Positions 46,613 to 57,125 of a stretch of DNA of 64,000 bases are shown piece after piece. Made by a program: the position numbers and the translations under genes. The stretch is from Streptomyces sp. NBC_00335 (GTDB taxonomy: Bacteria > Actinomycetota > Actinomycetes > Streptomycetales > Streptomycetaceae). The stretch spans positions 1,550,001 to 1,614,000 of the forward strand of contig NZ_CP108006.1 in assembly GCF_036127095.1 (NCBI RefSeq). The letters run 5' to 3'. The notes below the pieces were generated by a model. That model had not been told where the DNA came from. It did no database searches and worked only from the letters and a program-made list of their open reading frames with translations. Within the stretch, counting starts at the first letter, position 1. Each line of letters begins with the position of its first letter.

Positions 46613-47503
46613 ATGAGCAACCTCCCCAAGATCGCGTGGATCGGTCTCGGCATCATGGGCTCCCCCATGGCCGAGAACCTCCTGAAGGCCGGCTACTCGG
46701 TCACCGGCTTCACGCTGGAGCAGGACAAGCTGGACCGCCTCGCCGCGGCCGGTGGCGGCGCCGCCGGTTCGATCGCCGACGCGGTCAAGGACGCCGACGT
46801 GATCATCACGATGGTGCCCGCCTCCCCGCAGGTCGAGGCCATCTCCTACGGTGAGAACGGCATCCTCGAGAACGCCAAGTCCGGCGCGCTGATCATCGAC
46901 ATGTCGTCGATCACCCCGCAGACCTCGATCGACCTGGCGAAGAACGCCGCCGCCAAGGGCATCCGCGTCATCGACGCCCCGGTGTCCGGTGGCGAGGCCG
47001 GTGCCATCGAGGCCGTCCTGTCGATCATGGTGGGTGGCGAGCAGGCCGACTTCGACGAGGCCCTCCCGATCCTCGAGGCCCTCGGCAAGGTCATCGTCCT
47101 GTGCGGCCCGCACGGCTCCGGCCAGACGGTGAAGGCTGCCAACCAGCTCATCGTCGCGGTGAACATCCAGGCGTGCGCCGAGGCCGTCGTCTTCCTCGAG
47201 AAGTCGGGCGTGAACCTCGAAGCCGCTCTGGACGTGCTCAACGGCGGTCTGGCCGGCTCCACGGTCCTGACCCGCAAGAAGGCCAACTTCCTGAACCGCG
47301 ACTTCAAGCCCGGTTTCCGGATCGACCTGCACCACAAGGACATGGGCATCGTCACCGACGCCGCCCGCAACGTCGGTGCGGCCCTCCCGGTCGGCGCGGT
47401 CGTCGCCCAGCTGGTCGCCTCGCTGCGCGCCCAGGGTGACGGTGGCCTGGACCACTCCGCGCTGCTGCGCGCGGTCGAGCGCCTCTCCGGCGCCCAGATC
47501 TGA
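46613..47503 (+). CDS. glxR: 2-hydroxy-3-oxopropionate (tartronate semialdehyde) reductase
   Basis: 296 residues, beta-hydroxyacid dehydrogenase family. N-terminal WIGLGIMGSPMAENLL binds NAD(P), APVSGGEAGA is the substrate-binding block, and the catalytic Lys lies in GSGQTVKAANQ. It reduces the Gcl product tartronate semialdehyde to D-glycerate. ATG preceded by AGAGAAGGA. Followed by two inverted repeats (47518-47540 and 47570-47627) that should end the hyi-glxR transcript. Confidence 0.96.
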   Translation: MSNLPKIAWIGLGIMGSPMAENLLKAGYSVTGFTLEQDKLDRLAAAGGGAAGSIADAVKDADVIITMVPASPQVEAISYGENGILENAKSGALIIDMSSITPQTSIDLAKNAAAKGIRVIDAPVSGGEAGAIEAVLSIMVGGEQADFDEALPILEALGKVIVLCGPHGSGQTVKAANQLIVAVNIQACAEAVVFLEKSGVNLEAALDVLNGGLAGSTVLTRKKANFLNRDFKPGFRIDLHHKDMGIVTDAARNVGAALPVGAVVAQLVASLRAQGDGGLDHSALLRAVERLSGAQI

Positions 47504-47517
47504 GCTCCGCTCGGATA

Positions 47518-47627
47518 GGCGGCCCCCTCAGCGGGCCGCCACCCGCCCCGCTCGCGGGGCCCTGAGTTTCCGGATGGTGCCGGTGCTGACACCTGTCCTG
47601 TCGCGCCCAAGTGCCGGCACCGTCCGG
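47518..47627 (+). terminator. Two inverted repeats after glxR
   Basis: GGCGGCCC/GGGCCGCC (47518-47525 and 47533-47540) forms a short hairpin. CCGGATGGTGCCGG/CCGGCACCGTCCGG (47570-47583 and 47614-47627, one mismatch) forms a long-loop stem. Confidence 0.6.
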
Positions 47628-47652
47628 ATTACCTCTCCCTCCACTCTTTCTT

Positions 47653-47709
47653 TCAACAAACTGTTGACGTCGAGTTCATGCCGAAATTAGGCTGTTCCGC
47701 ATGACGGAA
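47653..47709 (+). promoter_or_regulatory. Catalase promoter carrying both operator classes
   Basis: TCAACAAACTGTTGA (47653-47667) overlaps the -35 TTGACG (47664-47669). -10 TAGGCT (47688-47693) follows after 18 nt. TTCCGCATGACGGAA (47695-47709) covers the expected start site near 47700. The two palindromes are centred 42 bp apart, four helical turns. Confidence 0.75.
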
Positions 47710-47748
47710 GACGGATTCCGTCAGCAGTTCCCCGTACGGAAGGTCACC

Positions 47749-49206
47749 ATGTCGAAGCGCACGCTGACGACCGAGTCTGGCGCCCCGGTCGCCGACAACC
47801 AGAACTCCGCTACCGCCGGCGTCGGTGGCCCCCTGCTGATCCAGGACCAGCAGCTCCTGGAGAAGCTCGCCCGCTTCAACCGCGAGCGCATCCCGGAGCG
47901 CGTGGTGCACGCCCGCGGTTCCGCCGCGTACGGCCACTTCGAGGTGACCGACGACGTCACCGCGTACACCAGCGCCGCGTTCCTGAACACGGTCGGCAAG
48001 AAGACCGAGACCTTCCTGCGGTTCTCCACCGTCGCCGACTCGCTGGGTGGCGCTGACGCCGTCCGCGACCCGCGCGGCTTCGCGCTGAAGTTCTACACCG
48101 AAGAGGGCAACTACGACCTCGTCGGCAACAACACCCCGGTGTTCTTCATCAAGGACCCGATCAAGTTCCCCGACTTCATCCACTCCCAGAAGCGCGACCC
48201 CTTCACGGGCAAGCAGGAAGCGGACAACGTCTGGGACTTCTGGGCGCACGCCCCCGAGGCGACGCACCAGATCACCTGGCTGATGGGTGACCGCGGTATC
48301 CCGGCGTCGTACCGTCACATGAACGGCTACGGCTCCCACACGTACCAGTGGACCAACGCCCAGGGCGAGGCCTTCTTCGTCAAGTACCACTTCAAGACGA
48401 ACCAGGGCATCCGCTGCCTGTCGGGCGAGCAGGCCGCCGAGCTCGTCGGCTCCGACGCCAACTCGCACCAGACCGACCTGCTGCAGGCCATCGAGCGCGG
48501 TGTGAACCCGAGCTGGACCCTGTACGTCCAGGTCATGCCGGCCTCCGAGGCCGCGGACTACCGCTTCAACCCGTTCGACCTCACCAAGGTGTGGCCGCAC
48601 AGCGACTACCCGCTGCAGCGCGTGGGCCGTCTGGTCCTCGACCGCAACCCGGACAACGTCTTCGCCGAGGTCGAGCAGGCCGCGTTCTCCCCGAACAACT
48701 TCGTCCCGGGCATCACCGCCTCGCCGGACAAGATGCTCCAGGGCCGCCTCTTCGCGTACGCCGACGCCCAGCGCTACCGCCTCGGTGTGAACCACACCCT
48801 GATCCCGGTCAACGCTCCGAAGGCGACGAAGGCCGACAACTACGGCCGCGACGGTGTCATGGCGCTGCGCAACGGCTCGCGCTACGACAAGAACTACGAG
48901 CCCAACTCGCACCAGGGTCCGGCCGAGACCGGTCTGGCGCTGGGCGCCCCGAAGGCCGTCTCCGGCTACACGGGCACCCACGAGGCTCCGGCCCACACCA
49001 AGGACGACGACTTCTTCCAGGCCGGTGAGCTCTACCGCCTGATGTCGGAGGCCGAGAAGCAGCGTCTGGTGGCGACCATCGCCGGCGGCCTGTCTCAGGT
49101 CACCCTCGAGGACGTCATCGAGAAGAACCTGGCTCACTTCCACGCCGCGGACGCCGACTACGGCAAGCGCGTCGAGGAGGCCGTCCGCGCCCTGCGCGAC
49201 GCCTGA
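47749..49206 (+). CDS. Catalase, small-subunit clade 3
   Basis: 485 residues. Catalytic His in RVVHARGSAAYG, Asn in LVGNNTPVFF, and the proximal Tyr heme ligand in RLFAYADAQRYRLG. It decomposes H2O2. Placed between glxR and gcl and under both operator types, it is most simply explained as removing peroxide from uricase. The ATG at 47749 has GGAAGGT upstream; an ATG at 47701 would sit inside the operator and start site and is rejected. Confidence 0.96.
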   Translation: MSKRTLTTESGAPVADNQNSATAGVGGPLLIQDQQLLEKLARFNRERIPERVVHARGSAAYGHFEVTDDVTAYTSAAFLNTVGKKTETFLRFSTVADSLGGADAVRDPRGFALKFYTEEGNYDLVGNNTPVFFIKDPIKFPDFIHSQKRDPFTGKQEADNVWDFWAHAPEATHQITWLMGDRGIPASYRHMNGYGSHTYQWTNAQGEAFFVKYHFKTNQGIRCLSGEQAAELVGSDANSHQTDLLQAIERGVNPSWTLYVQVMPASEAADYRFNPFDLTKVWPHSDYPLQRVGRLVLDRNPDNVFAEVEQAAFSPNNFVPGITASPDKMLQGRLFAYADAQRYRLGVNHTLIPVNAPKATKADNYGRDGVMALRNGSRYDKNYEPNSHQGPAETGLALGAPKAVSGYTGTHEAPAHTKDDDFFQAGELYRLMSEAEKQRLVATIAGGLSQVTLEDVIEKNLAHFHAADADYGKRVEEAVRALRDA

Positions 49207-49223
49207 GCCCCAAAGCTGCGCCG

Positions 49224-49248
49224 GGATCCTGACGGGAGGTCAGGATCC
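49224..49248 (+). terminator. Hairpin after catalase
   Basis: GGATCCTGAC (49224-49233) pairs with GTCAGGATCC (49239-49248) with a 5-nt loop, 18 nt past the stop. Confidence 0.75.
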
Positions 49249-49562
49249 GGGTGCTGAGCCCACACTGCGGACCCGGATGAGGGGTGGTACGCGGTGAGGG
49301 CAGGACGAGGACCGTGGCGAGCGTGCGAGCCAGTGCGGTGGTAATGGGTTCCGAGGCCCGTCTCTTGACCTGAGGGAGACGAAGCCGGAGTTCTCGTCGC
49401 CGCTCGCCGCGGTCCCAGCCAAATTCACTCCTCTCTATACAGGGGCCACGCACAGAGCCCCCTGTATGCGGAAGAGAACCTCCCCCACCCTCTCCGCCCG
49501 GCGGTGCGAACGTCCTGTCGCGCCAGCCTCGTACCGTCGGGCGGTAACAAGCAACACACACT
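49249..49562. other. Non-coding gap with one inverted repeat
   Basis: 314 bp with no ORF showing Streptomyces codon bias. The only structure seen is ATACAGGGG (49437-49445) with its complement at 49459-49467, a 9-bp stem around 13 nt. Function unknown. Confidence 0.4.
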
Positions 49563-49603
49563 CAAAGAGCCGAGTCACGGACGGTCCCGTGACTCGGCTC
49601 TTT
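49563..49603 (-). terminator. 18-bp hairpin after the hypothetical gene
   Basis: CAAAGAGCCGAGTCACGG (49563-49580) and its exact complement (49586-49603) with a 5-nt loop. It lies 25 nt beyond the minus-strand gene stop at 49629, with T residues at the stem end. Confidence 0.85.
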
Positions 49604-49628
49604 GTCATGCGCTGGGTGAACGACGCCG

Positions 49629-50501
49629 TCAGTACGCGCCGAAGGACCAGAAGACCCCGACCTCGTCCCCGGACACGGCGATGAGGCCCAGCTCTTCGAA
49701 CAGGTCGAGGCCGTTGATGTACTCGCCCGTGATGAACGTGTGGACCCTCGTCCCTGTGAGGCCGGCCTGGACGAAGTCCCTGGCCGGGTCCGAGGCCGCA
49801 TCCAGGGCGTTCGTCCAGAACCGGGCGTCCGGACCGTAGCGGTCCAGCAGGAACCGTGCGTCGGCCAGCAGCGCGTCCCGATCCGGCCGGCTCCGGACGG
49901 ATCGGTGGTCGACCCACTCCTCCGCCATGACGGCGAGCGCGGTGACGGCCCCCGCCGCCTCCAGCTCGTGCAGGCGCTCCCGGAACCCGGCGGCGGGCGG
50001 CGGCTCGAAGGGGTACGTCGGCACGAACTGGCGGGCGTTGTTGGTGAGGTCGCCGTCGATCCGCAGCCAGCCGCGCGGGTCCGGGACCTCGCGGCGCATC
50101 AGGGCGAGCACGTCCTCGGCCCAGTCCTCGTGCCGGCGCGGCCCGGTGGCGAGGAAGACGTACGGATCCTCCAGCAGGCGCAGGGCCGCCGCGTTCCAGG
50201 GGCTGCGGCGTCGCCGTAGCTCCATGAGGGTAGTGCCGACGCCGTGGGCGAACACCTCGGCCGGTGAGCGCGGGACGCCGGCCAGCTCTCCGTAGCCCCA
50301 CCGCAGGAGTTCCGTGGCCGCACCGTCCGCAGCGGCCCCACTCAGCTCCCGCGGCGCCTCGGGGACGACGGCCCGGTTTCCCCTCTGCAGTTCGATGGCT
50401 GCCCGCCACACGTCTTCCAGGTGGGCGTCGAGGAGGTCGAGGGCGGTGCGGTCGAGGGCGGTGCGGTCCAGGGCGGTGCGGTCGTCGTCTGCGGTGCTCA
50501 T
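49629..50501 (-). CDS. Hypothetical protein with N-terminal DRTAL repeats
   Basis: 290 residues, mostly helical with no signal peptide, membrane segment or known motif. Residues 7-22 are three tandem five-residue repeats (DRTAL), encoded by a 15-bp DNA repeat at about 50443-50487, so the length there could vary among strains. Notable Trp/Pro-rich blocks: GWLRIDGDLTNNARQFVPTY and a C-terminal SGDEVGVFWSFGAY. Function unknown. Transcribed towards the 49563 terminator. Confidence 0.7.
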   Translation of the reverse strand: MSTADDDRTALDRTALDRTALDLLDAHLEDVWRAAIELQRGNRAVVPEAPRELSGAAADGAATELLRWGYGELAGVPRSPAEVFAHGVGTTLMELRRRRSPWNAAALRLLEDPYVFLATGPRRHEDWAEDVLALMRREVPDPRGWLRIDGDLTNNARQFVPTYPFEPPPAAGFRERLHELEAAGAVTALAVMAEEWVDHRSVRSRPDRDALLADARFLLDRYGPDARFWTNALDAASDPARDFVQAGLTGTRVHTFITGEYINGLDLFEELGLIAVSGDEVGVFWSFGAY

Positions 50502-50578
50502 GGGGCAAGCCTAGGAGGCCTGACGTCGCGTACCGCCTGGTGGGACGGCTCCGGGACCTGGGGCCCGTAGGGAACGCG

Positions 50579-50620
50579 GAACGGCCCCCGTTCCTCCTGG
50601 AGGAGGGACGGGGGCCGTTC
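50579..50620 (-). terminator. Hairpin after gcl
   Basis: GAACGGCCCCCGT (50579-50591) pairs with ACGGGGGCCGTTC (50608-50620), with an inner CCTCC/GGAGG extension. 26 nt past the gcl stop. Confidence 0.85.
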
Positions 50621-50646
50621 GGTGGTGCTAGACCAGCCTGGTGGGA

Positions 50647-52437
<1,791 letters not shown>

Positions 52438-52470
52438 CGAGTTCTCCTGCGGGTCTGGCGGGTCAGGCTT

Positions 52471-52537
52471 TTCCGTAATCCGGAAGTTTTGTTCTGCTAT
52501 ACGGAACAAGCTAAGCGGGGACTCCCCGCAACGTCAA
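52471..52537 (-). promoter_or_regulatory. gcl promoter with two TTCCG-N5-CGGAA operators 21 bp apart
   Basis: Minus-strand -35 TTGACG (52532-52537) and -10 TAGCTT (52508-52513), 18-nt spacer. TTCTGCTATACGGAA (52492-52506, one mismatch) and TTCCGTAATCCGGAA (52471-52485, perfect) follow, centred 21 bp apart, from the start site into the leader. Same geometry as at hyi. The rest of the gap to 52695 shows only a CGAAAATC direct repeat (52593 and 52612). Confidence 0.75.
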
Positions 52538-52695
52538 GGCGGTACGGCACCCCGGAACCCACCAAAAGCCGCCGATGGGGCAGTGAGTTGTACGAAAATC
52601 CAGTGCCCGACCGAAAATCGGGGGTCTGCCCACCCCTCCGGTGGCAGGTGGTGGACCATGGGCCTACGCACAGCTACGGAGGGGGTCCGGTTCTG

Positions 52696-53565
52696 ATGGC
52701 GGATGCGGTACCGGTGCGCTGCCCGGCGTGCCTGCGCGAGAACGGCTACGCCGTGCCGGTGTTCCCCTGCGCCTGCGGGAACCCGGTCACCCCTCCCCTG
52801 GACCTGACGTCACCGCCCCGGGAGCTGACCCACCGCACCTGGACGCAGAGCTGGGTCGCGGTGCGCTGCGAGGCCTGCGGCCGGGAGAGCGAGTGGCCGC
52901 ATCCGGAGGTGGGGTGCACCTCGTGCGGGACGGTGGTGCTGGTTCCGGTGCATCCGCTGGCGCCGGTGGGCGGGGTTCCGCGGACTGCCGCGGCGGCTCA
53001 GCCACCCGGGTCCCAGCCGCCCGGGTCTCCCCTTACCGGGTCCGCGCCCCGCGCGGCGGAATCGCCCGGGTGGCCGGTGTCGCCGGCGGGGCCGGCCGCG
53101 GCGGGTCCGGGACCCGGCCCGGCACGCGACCCGTCGGACACCCCTGGCAGCCGGACCCCGGCCGACCCCGCGGTGCCCCGTCCCGACTTCCGGCCCGTGA
53201 CCATCCGTACGGCCCGGGACGCGGTGGTCACCGCCGCGCTGTACCTGCGCTGGCTCGGCTTCCAGGACGTGCGCCAGCCCGACGGACGGCCGATCCCGTC
53301 GACGGCGGTGGACCTGCGGGCCCCGGGCCTGGTCGCCCAGGTGGACCCGACCACGGCCCCGGCCGGGCTGCGGGCGGTGGAGTGCGTCTGGCTGAACGGG
53401 CTCACGGCCTGCGCGACCAGCGTCTACTTCTCGCTCGCCGGATACACGGAAGACGCGCGCGCCCGCGCGGACGACCTCGGGATACCGCTCTTCGTCATGG
53501 ACCTCACGGGCATGCCCCAGCCGGTCAACGACCCGGCGGAGGACCTCCTCGGCATGGGGGCCTAG
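52696..53565 (+). CDS. Zinc-ribbon protein with C-terminal nuclease-like domain
   Basis: 289 residues. Two zinc-binding Cys sets at the N-terminus (CPACLREN...CACG and CEACGRES...CTSCG), then ~65 residues of Pro/Gly-rich linker, then a globular domain from residue ~175 (ALYLRWLGFQDV, VDLRAPGLVAQVD, AVECVWLNG, IPLFVMDLTG). Its layout resembles the restriction-endonuclease-like fold, but a full D-ExK set is not evident. Possibly nucleic-acid binding; function unknown. 43 nt before the glutathione peroxidase gene on the same strand. Confidence 0.75.
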   Translation: MADAVPVRCPACLRENGYAVPVFPCACGNPVTPPLDLTSPPRELTHRTWTQSWVAVRCEACGRESEWPHPEVGCTSCGTVVLVPVHPLAPVGGVPRTAAAAQPPGSQPPGSPLTGSAPRAAESPGWPVSPAGPAAAGPGPGPARDPSDTPGSRTPADPAVPRPDFRPVTIRTARDAVVTAALYLRWLGFQDVRQPDGRPIPSTAVDLRAPGLVAQVDPTTAPAGLRAVECVWLNGLTACATSVYFSLAGYTEDARARADDLGIPLFVMDLTGMPQPVNDPAEDLLGMGA

Positions 53566-53608
53566 GCTCGGGGGGTATGACGCGTGTCTGCCTGCCGAGG
53601 AGAGCTTG

Positions 53609-54097
53609 ATGAGCCTGTACGACATCCCGCTGACCACCCTGTCCGACGAGCCCACCAGCCTCGCCGCGCACAAGGGCAAGGCGATCCTGCTCGTGAACAC
53701 CGCCTCGCAGTGCGGTCTCACCCCTCAGTACTCGGGCCTGGCCCGTCTGCAGTTCAAGTACGAGGAGAAGGGCTTCACCGTCATCGGTGTGCCGTGCAAC
53801 CAGTTCGGCGGGCAGGAGCCGGGCAACGCCGACGACATCCAGACGTTCTGCGCGGCCGGCTTCGGGGTCACCTTCCCGATGCTGGAGAAGTCCGAGGTCA
53901 ACGGCGAGAACCGCCACCCGCTCTACAAGGAGCTGGTGAAGGTTCCGGACGCCGAGGGCGAGGCCGGTGACATCACCTGGAACTTCGAGAAGTTCCTGAT
54001 CTCCCCCGCCGGCGAGGTCGTGGCCCGCTTCCGCCCGCGCACCGAGCCCGAGGCCGCCGAGGTCATCGCGGCGATCGAGGCCCTGCTGCCGGCGTAG
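53609..54097 (+). CDS. Glutathione peroxidase-family thiol peroxidase
   Basis: 162 residues. The peroxidatic site NTASQCGLTPQY has Cys, not selenocysteine. The tetrad partners lie in CNQFGGQEPG (Gln) and TWNFEKF (Trp, Asn). The resolving Cys is probably in QTFCAAGFG. Since Streptomyces lack glutathione, thioredoxin or mycothiol is the likely reductant. ATG at 53609 with AGGAGA 7 nt upstream. Confidence 0.95.
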   Translation: MSLYDIPLTTLSDEPTSLAAHKGKAILLVNTASQCGLTPQYSGLARLQFKYEEKGFTVIGVPCNQFGGQEPGNADDIQTFCAAGFGVTFPMLEKSEVNGENRHPLYKELVKVPDAEGEAGDITWNFEKFLISPAGEVVARFRPRTEPEAAEVIAAIEALLPA

Positions 54098-54120
54098 CAC
54101 CGCCCGCGAGTCGAGGGCCG

Positions 54121-54162
54121 AGGGCCGGTACGGGGCTGCGCGCGCAGCCCCGTACCGGCCCT
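54121..54162. terminator. Bidirectional terminator, 20-bp perfect stem
   Basis: AGGGCCGGTACGGGGCTGCG (54121-54140) pairs fully with 54143-54162. Between the convergent peroxidase and acyl-CoA synthetase genes. Confidence 0.9.
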
Positions 54163-54178
54163 CGCTCGTCCGCGGGGG

Positions 54179-55720
54179 TCAGTTCACCTGCCGCTCCAGG
54201 CCCGACCAGTACGGCTCGCGGAGCTTGAACTTCTGGATCTTGCCGGTGGCCGTACGCGGGATGCCGGCGCGGAACTCGACCGTCGTCGGGGCCTTGTACC
54301 CGGCCAGCCGCTGCTTGCAGTGGGCGATGATCTCCGCCTCCTGGACGGACTCGCCCTCGACGAGGACCACGAGCGCCTTGATCGTCTCGCCCCACTTCTC
54401 GTGCGGCACACCGATGACGGCGACCTCCGCGACCGCCGGATGGCTGAAGATCGCGTCCTCCACCTCGATCGAGGACACGTTCTCGCCGCCGGTGATGATC
54501 ACGTCCTTCTTCCGGTCGGAGATCGTCAGGTGGCCGTCGGCCTCGTCGACCGTGCCGCCGTCGCCGGTGTGGAACCAGCCGTCCCGCAGGGCGGCCGTGG
54601 TCTCCTCCGGCTTGTCCCAGTACCCCTCCAAGACGACGTTCGACCGGGCCAGTACCTCCCCGTCCTCGGACACCCGCAGCTTGACCCCGAGCGCCGGCAG
54701 CCCCGCGCGCGACAGCCTGCGCGCCCGCTCCTCGGCCGGCAGCTCCGCGTCGGCGGGCAGGGTCCGGTTGAAGGTGAGCAGCGGCGAGGTCTCGGTCAGG
54801 CCGTAGATCTGAGTGAACTCCCAGCCCAGCTCCTCGCCCATGCGCTGGATCGTCCGGCTCGGCGGCGGGGCGCCCGCGCAGACGACGCGCACCCGGTCGC
54901 GGCCCGGGATCTCGCCCTCCCAGCTCGCCGCCGCGTCCAGCACCGTGTTCCACACGGCGGGCGCGCCGCACATCAGCGTGACGCCGTGTTCCTCGACCCG
55001 GCGCAGGATCTCGGCGCCGTCGACCTTGCGCAGCACGACCTGCTTGACGCCGAGCCCGGCCATCACGAAGGGCATGCCCCAGCCGTTGCAGTGGAACATC
55101 GGCAGGGTGTGCATGTAGACGTCCCGCTCCCAGACCCGGGTGTGCAGGCCGAAGGTGAGCCCGTTCACCCAGATGTTGCGGTGGGTCAGCTGCACCCCCT
55201 TGGGACGGGCGGTGGTCCCCGAGGTGTAGTTGATCGTCGCCGTCGCGTCCTCGTCCGGGTGCGACCAGGGGCGCGGCTCCACTCCGAAGCGCATCAGCTC
55301 GGCGTCGGTCTGCGGGCCGAGGACGAAGCGGTGGCGTGCCTTGACGCCCGACAGCGCCTCGTCCAGCTCCGGGTCGACGAGCAGGACCGAGGCCCCGCTC
55401 TGCCGGACCACGTAGTCGACCTCCTCCGGCTTCAGCCGGAAGTTGACCGGTACGCAGACGCGCCCGCTCATCGGCACCGCGAACAGCAGCTCCAGGAGCC
55501 GGGCGGAGTTGTGGCTGACCACCGCCACGCGCTCGCCCTCGCCGACCCCCAGCGCGTCGAATCCCGCCTGCCAGGCCCGTACGCGCTCGCCGAGCCTGCC
55601 GTAGGTCGAAACGGGGACCGGTGGACCGGGCTGATCCGGCTCGTCCACCACGCCCGGACTGGACGAGAACCCCAGCTCCGCCCGGTCGAGGAAGTCCGTG
55701 ACGGTCATGGGAATCCGCAT
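54179..55720 (-). CDS. Fatty-acid/acyl-CoA synthetase (AMP-binding)
   Basis: 513 residues, adenylate-forming enzyme. P-loop-like TSGTTARPKGV, then YGLTETSP (A5), FHTGDGGTVD (A7), ISDRKKDVIITGGENVSS (A8) and the catalytic Lys in PRTATGKIQKFKL (A10). The pattern fits medium/long-chain acyl-CoA ligases. Transcribed alone; substrate chain length not determinable. Confidence 0.95.
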   Translation of the reverse strand: MRIPMTVTDFLDRAELGFSSSPGVVDEPDQPGPPVPVSTYGRLGERVRAWQAGFDALGVGEGERVAVVSHNSARLLELLFAVPMSGRVCVPVNFRLKPEEVDYVVRQSGASVLLVDPELDEALSGVKARHRFVLGPQTDAELMRFGVEPRPWSHPDEDATATINYTSGTTARPKGVQLTHRNIWVNGLTFGLHTRVWERDVYMHTLPMFHCNGWGMPFVMAGLGVKQVVLRKVDGAEILRRVEEHGVTLMCGAPAVWNTVLDAAASWEGEIPGRDRVRVVCAGAPPPSRTIQRMGEELGWEFTQIYGLTETSPLLTFNRTLPADAELPAEERARRLSRAGLPALGVKLRVSEDGEVLARSNVVLEGYWDKPEETTAALRDGWFHTGDGGTVDEADGHLTISDRKKDVIITGGENVSSIEVEDAIFSHPAVAEVAVIGVPHEKWGETIKALVVLVEGESVQEAEIIAHCKQRLAGYKAPTTVEFRAGIPRTATGKIQKFKLREPYWSGLERQVN

Positions 55721-55934
55721 TGCTCTCTCCTAGGTCCCGAATCCCGAACAGCTGCCTGGACGACGCGCCGCGCTGCCCCCCAGGGCGAGCGGCCCGCCAC
55801 GAACGAGAACGATCGCGGGTGATCTCGGTCGTGCCAGGCATCGTGCCGTGTCCGGTGTACGGGCCACCAGAGCGCGGCGGGGCCGGGTCGCCCGGGTCGC
55901 CCGCCCTCCCGGCCGGCTCGCCCGCCCGGCCGGC

Positions 55935-57125
55935 TCAGCCGCGGATGGGCCCGAAGCGAACGGAGCCGCTGGAAGGCCCCTGGCCCTGGCCCTCGCCCTC
56001 GCCCTGGCCCTCCCCTCCTCCCGCGCCGCCCCCATCCCCCATGGCGGCGAGAAGCGCCTCCCCCTCGGCCACGATCTCCGCCTTGCCGGCCTTGGAGACC
56101 TCGGCGAACAGCTGGACGGTGAGCGTCCCGCCGTCCAGCTTCCAGAGCCCGGCGAGGAAGCCGTCGAGGAGCAGCGTGCAGTGGGCCTGGTTCCCGGACC
56201 AGGTGCTCCCCTTCAGCTCGGGCGCGATCACCCGGGAGCGGTCGGCGTGGGAGAGGAGCAGGTTGTCGAACTCGGGAAGGAACCGGGGCGGCGCGGGCTG
56301 CTCCGCATCGGGTCGGGGCCCGTCGGGCAGATCGAAGAGCTCGACGCCGTTCTCGTCCTGGAACACCTCCAGGCCGGGCCTGAGCCGCTCGAAGGCCTCG
56401 CGCAGCCGGGTGAGCCCGGCCCACGTCTGCATGTCCTTGACGGAGGCGGGCCCGAAGGCCCCGAGATACCGCAGAACCACCTCATCGATCCCCGGCGTCT
56501 CCCCGCCCGGGCCTCGCCCCTCCTCTCGAACCCACTCGGTCAGGGTGGTGAGGCGGACCTGCCCGCTCTTGCCCCACACCCCGCGCGGGGTGACCTGGAC
56601 GAGCGGAAGCCGGCAACGCGCGGCGACGGACAGCGACTGCGGGTCGGCTCCGGGCCACTCCTTGAGCAGCTCCTCCCGTATCTCCGCCATGGTCCGCGGC
56701 TCGGCCTCCACGAACGCCCGCGCGCGCTCGGCCAGCCTGTCCAGGTCCACTCCGACCAGGCCCTTGCGGAAGTAGTTGATCTCCCGGTCGCGGGCGGGCT
56801 GGACGAGCGGGCGCAGGGTGAGCGCGTCGTGGACGGTGTGGGTGTGGATGGTGGACCTCATGGTGACCATCCGGACCACCTGACGGGACTCCATCAGCCC
56901 GGCGAGCTCGGCCGGCCCGAATCCGGCGAGTCGGGCGTGCAGCTGGAAGTAGGGCGGCTTCACGTTCTGTGCCTGAAGTCCCAGCAGGTGCTGCGTGGCG
57001 TCCTGCGCGGACATCTCGGCGCGGGTCAGGAGCAGCTGGCGGGCGAGCGTGGCACGGTTCAGCGCACGGGTGTCGAGTACGGGACGCGTCGTCTTGGAGG
57101 CCATGACAGCAACGTAGCGGCCCAT
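55935..57125 (-). CDS. Winged-helix DNA-binding protein, AlkZ/YcaQ-like (HTH_42)
   Basis: 396 residues. ARQLLLTRAEMSAQDATQHL, LLGLQAQNVKPPYFQL, VVRMVTMRSTIHTHTVHDAL and FLPEFDNLLLSHADRSRV are family hallmarks; relatives include DNA glycosylases that protect against alkylating or cross-linking natural products. The C-terminal ~25 residues are low-complexity Gly/Glu/Gln. The ATG at 57125 has AAGGTG 6 nt upstream; an ATG seven codons in is the alternative. An inverted repeat covers its ribosome site. Confidence 0.85.
   Translation of the reverse strand: MGRYVAVMASKTTRPVLDTRALNRATLARQLLLTRAEMSAQDATQHLLGLQAQNVKPPYFQLHARLAGFGPAELAGLMESRQVVRMVTMRSTIHTHTVHDALTLRPLVQPARDREINYFRKGLVGVDLDRLAERARAFVEAEPRTMAEIREELLKEWPGADPQSLSVAARCRLPLVQVTPRGVWGKSGQVRLTTLTEWVREEGRGPGGETPGIDEVVLRYLGAFGPASVKDMQTWAGLTRLREAFERLRPGLEVFQDENGVELFDLPDGPRPDAEQPAPPRFLPEFDNLLLSHADRSRVIAPELKGSTWSGNQAHCTLLLDGFLAGLWKLDGGTLTVQLFAEVSKAGKAEIVAEGEALLAAMGDGGGAGGGEGQGEGEGQGQGPSSGSVRFGPIRG

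Noticed and set aside
47701..47748. Upstream ATG start for catalase
   Set aside because: It lies within the predicted operator and transcription start; the downstream ATG has a good ribosome site and matches the family N-terminus.
49466..49684. Short plus-strand ORF after catalase
   Set aside because: It runs through a perfect terminator hairpin and the antisense of the next gene; no codon bias.
53609..54097. Selenoprotein glutathione peroxidase
   Set aside because: The active site codon is TGC (Cys), not TGA; no selenocysteine insertion needed.
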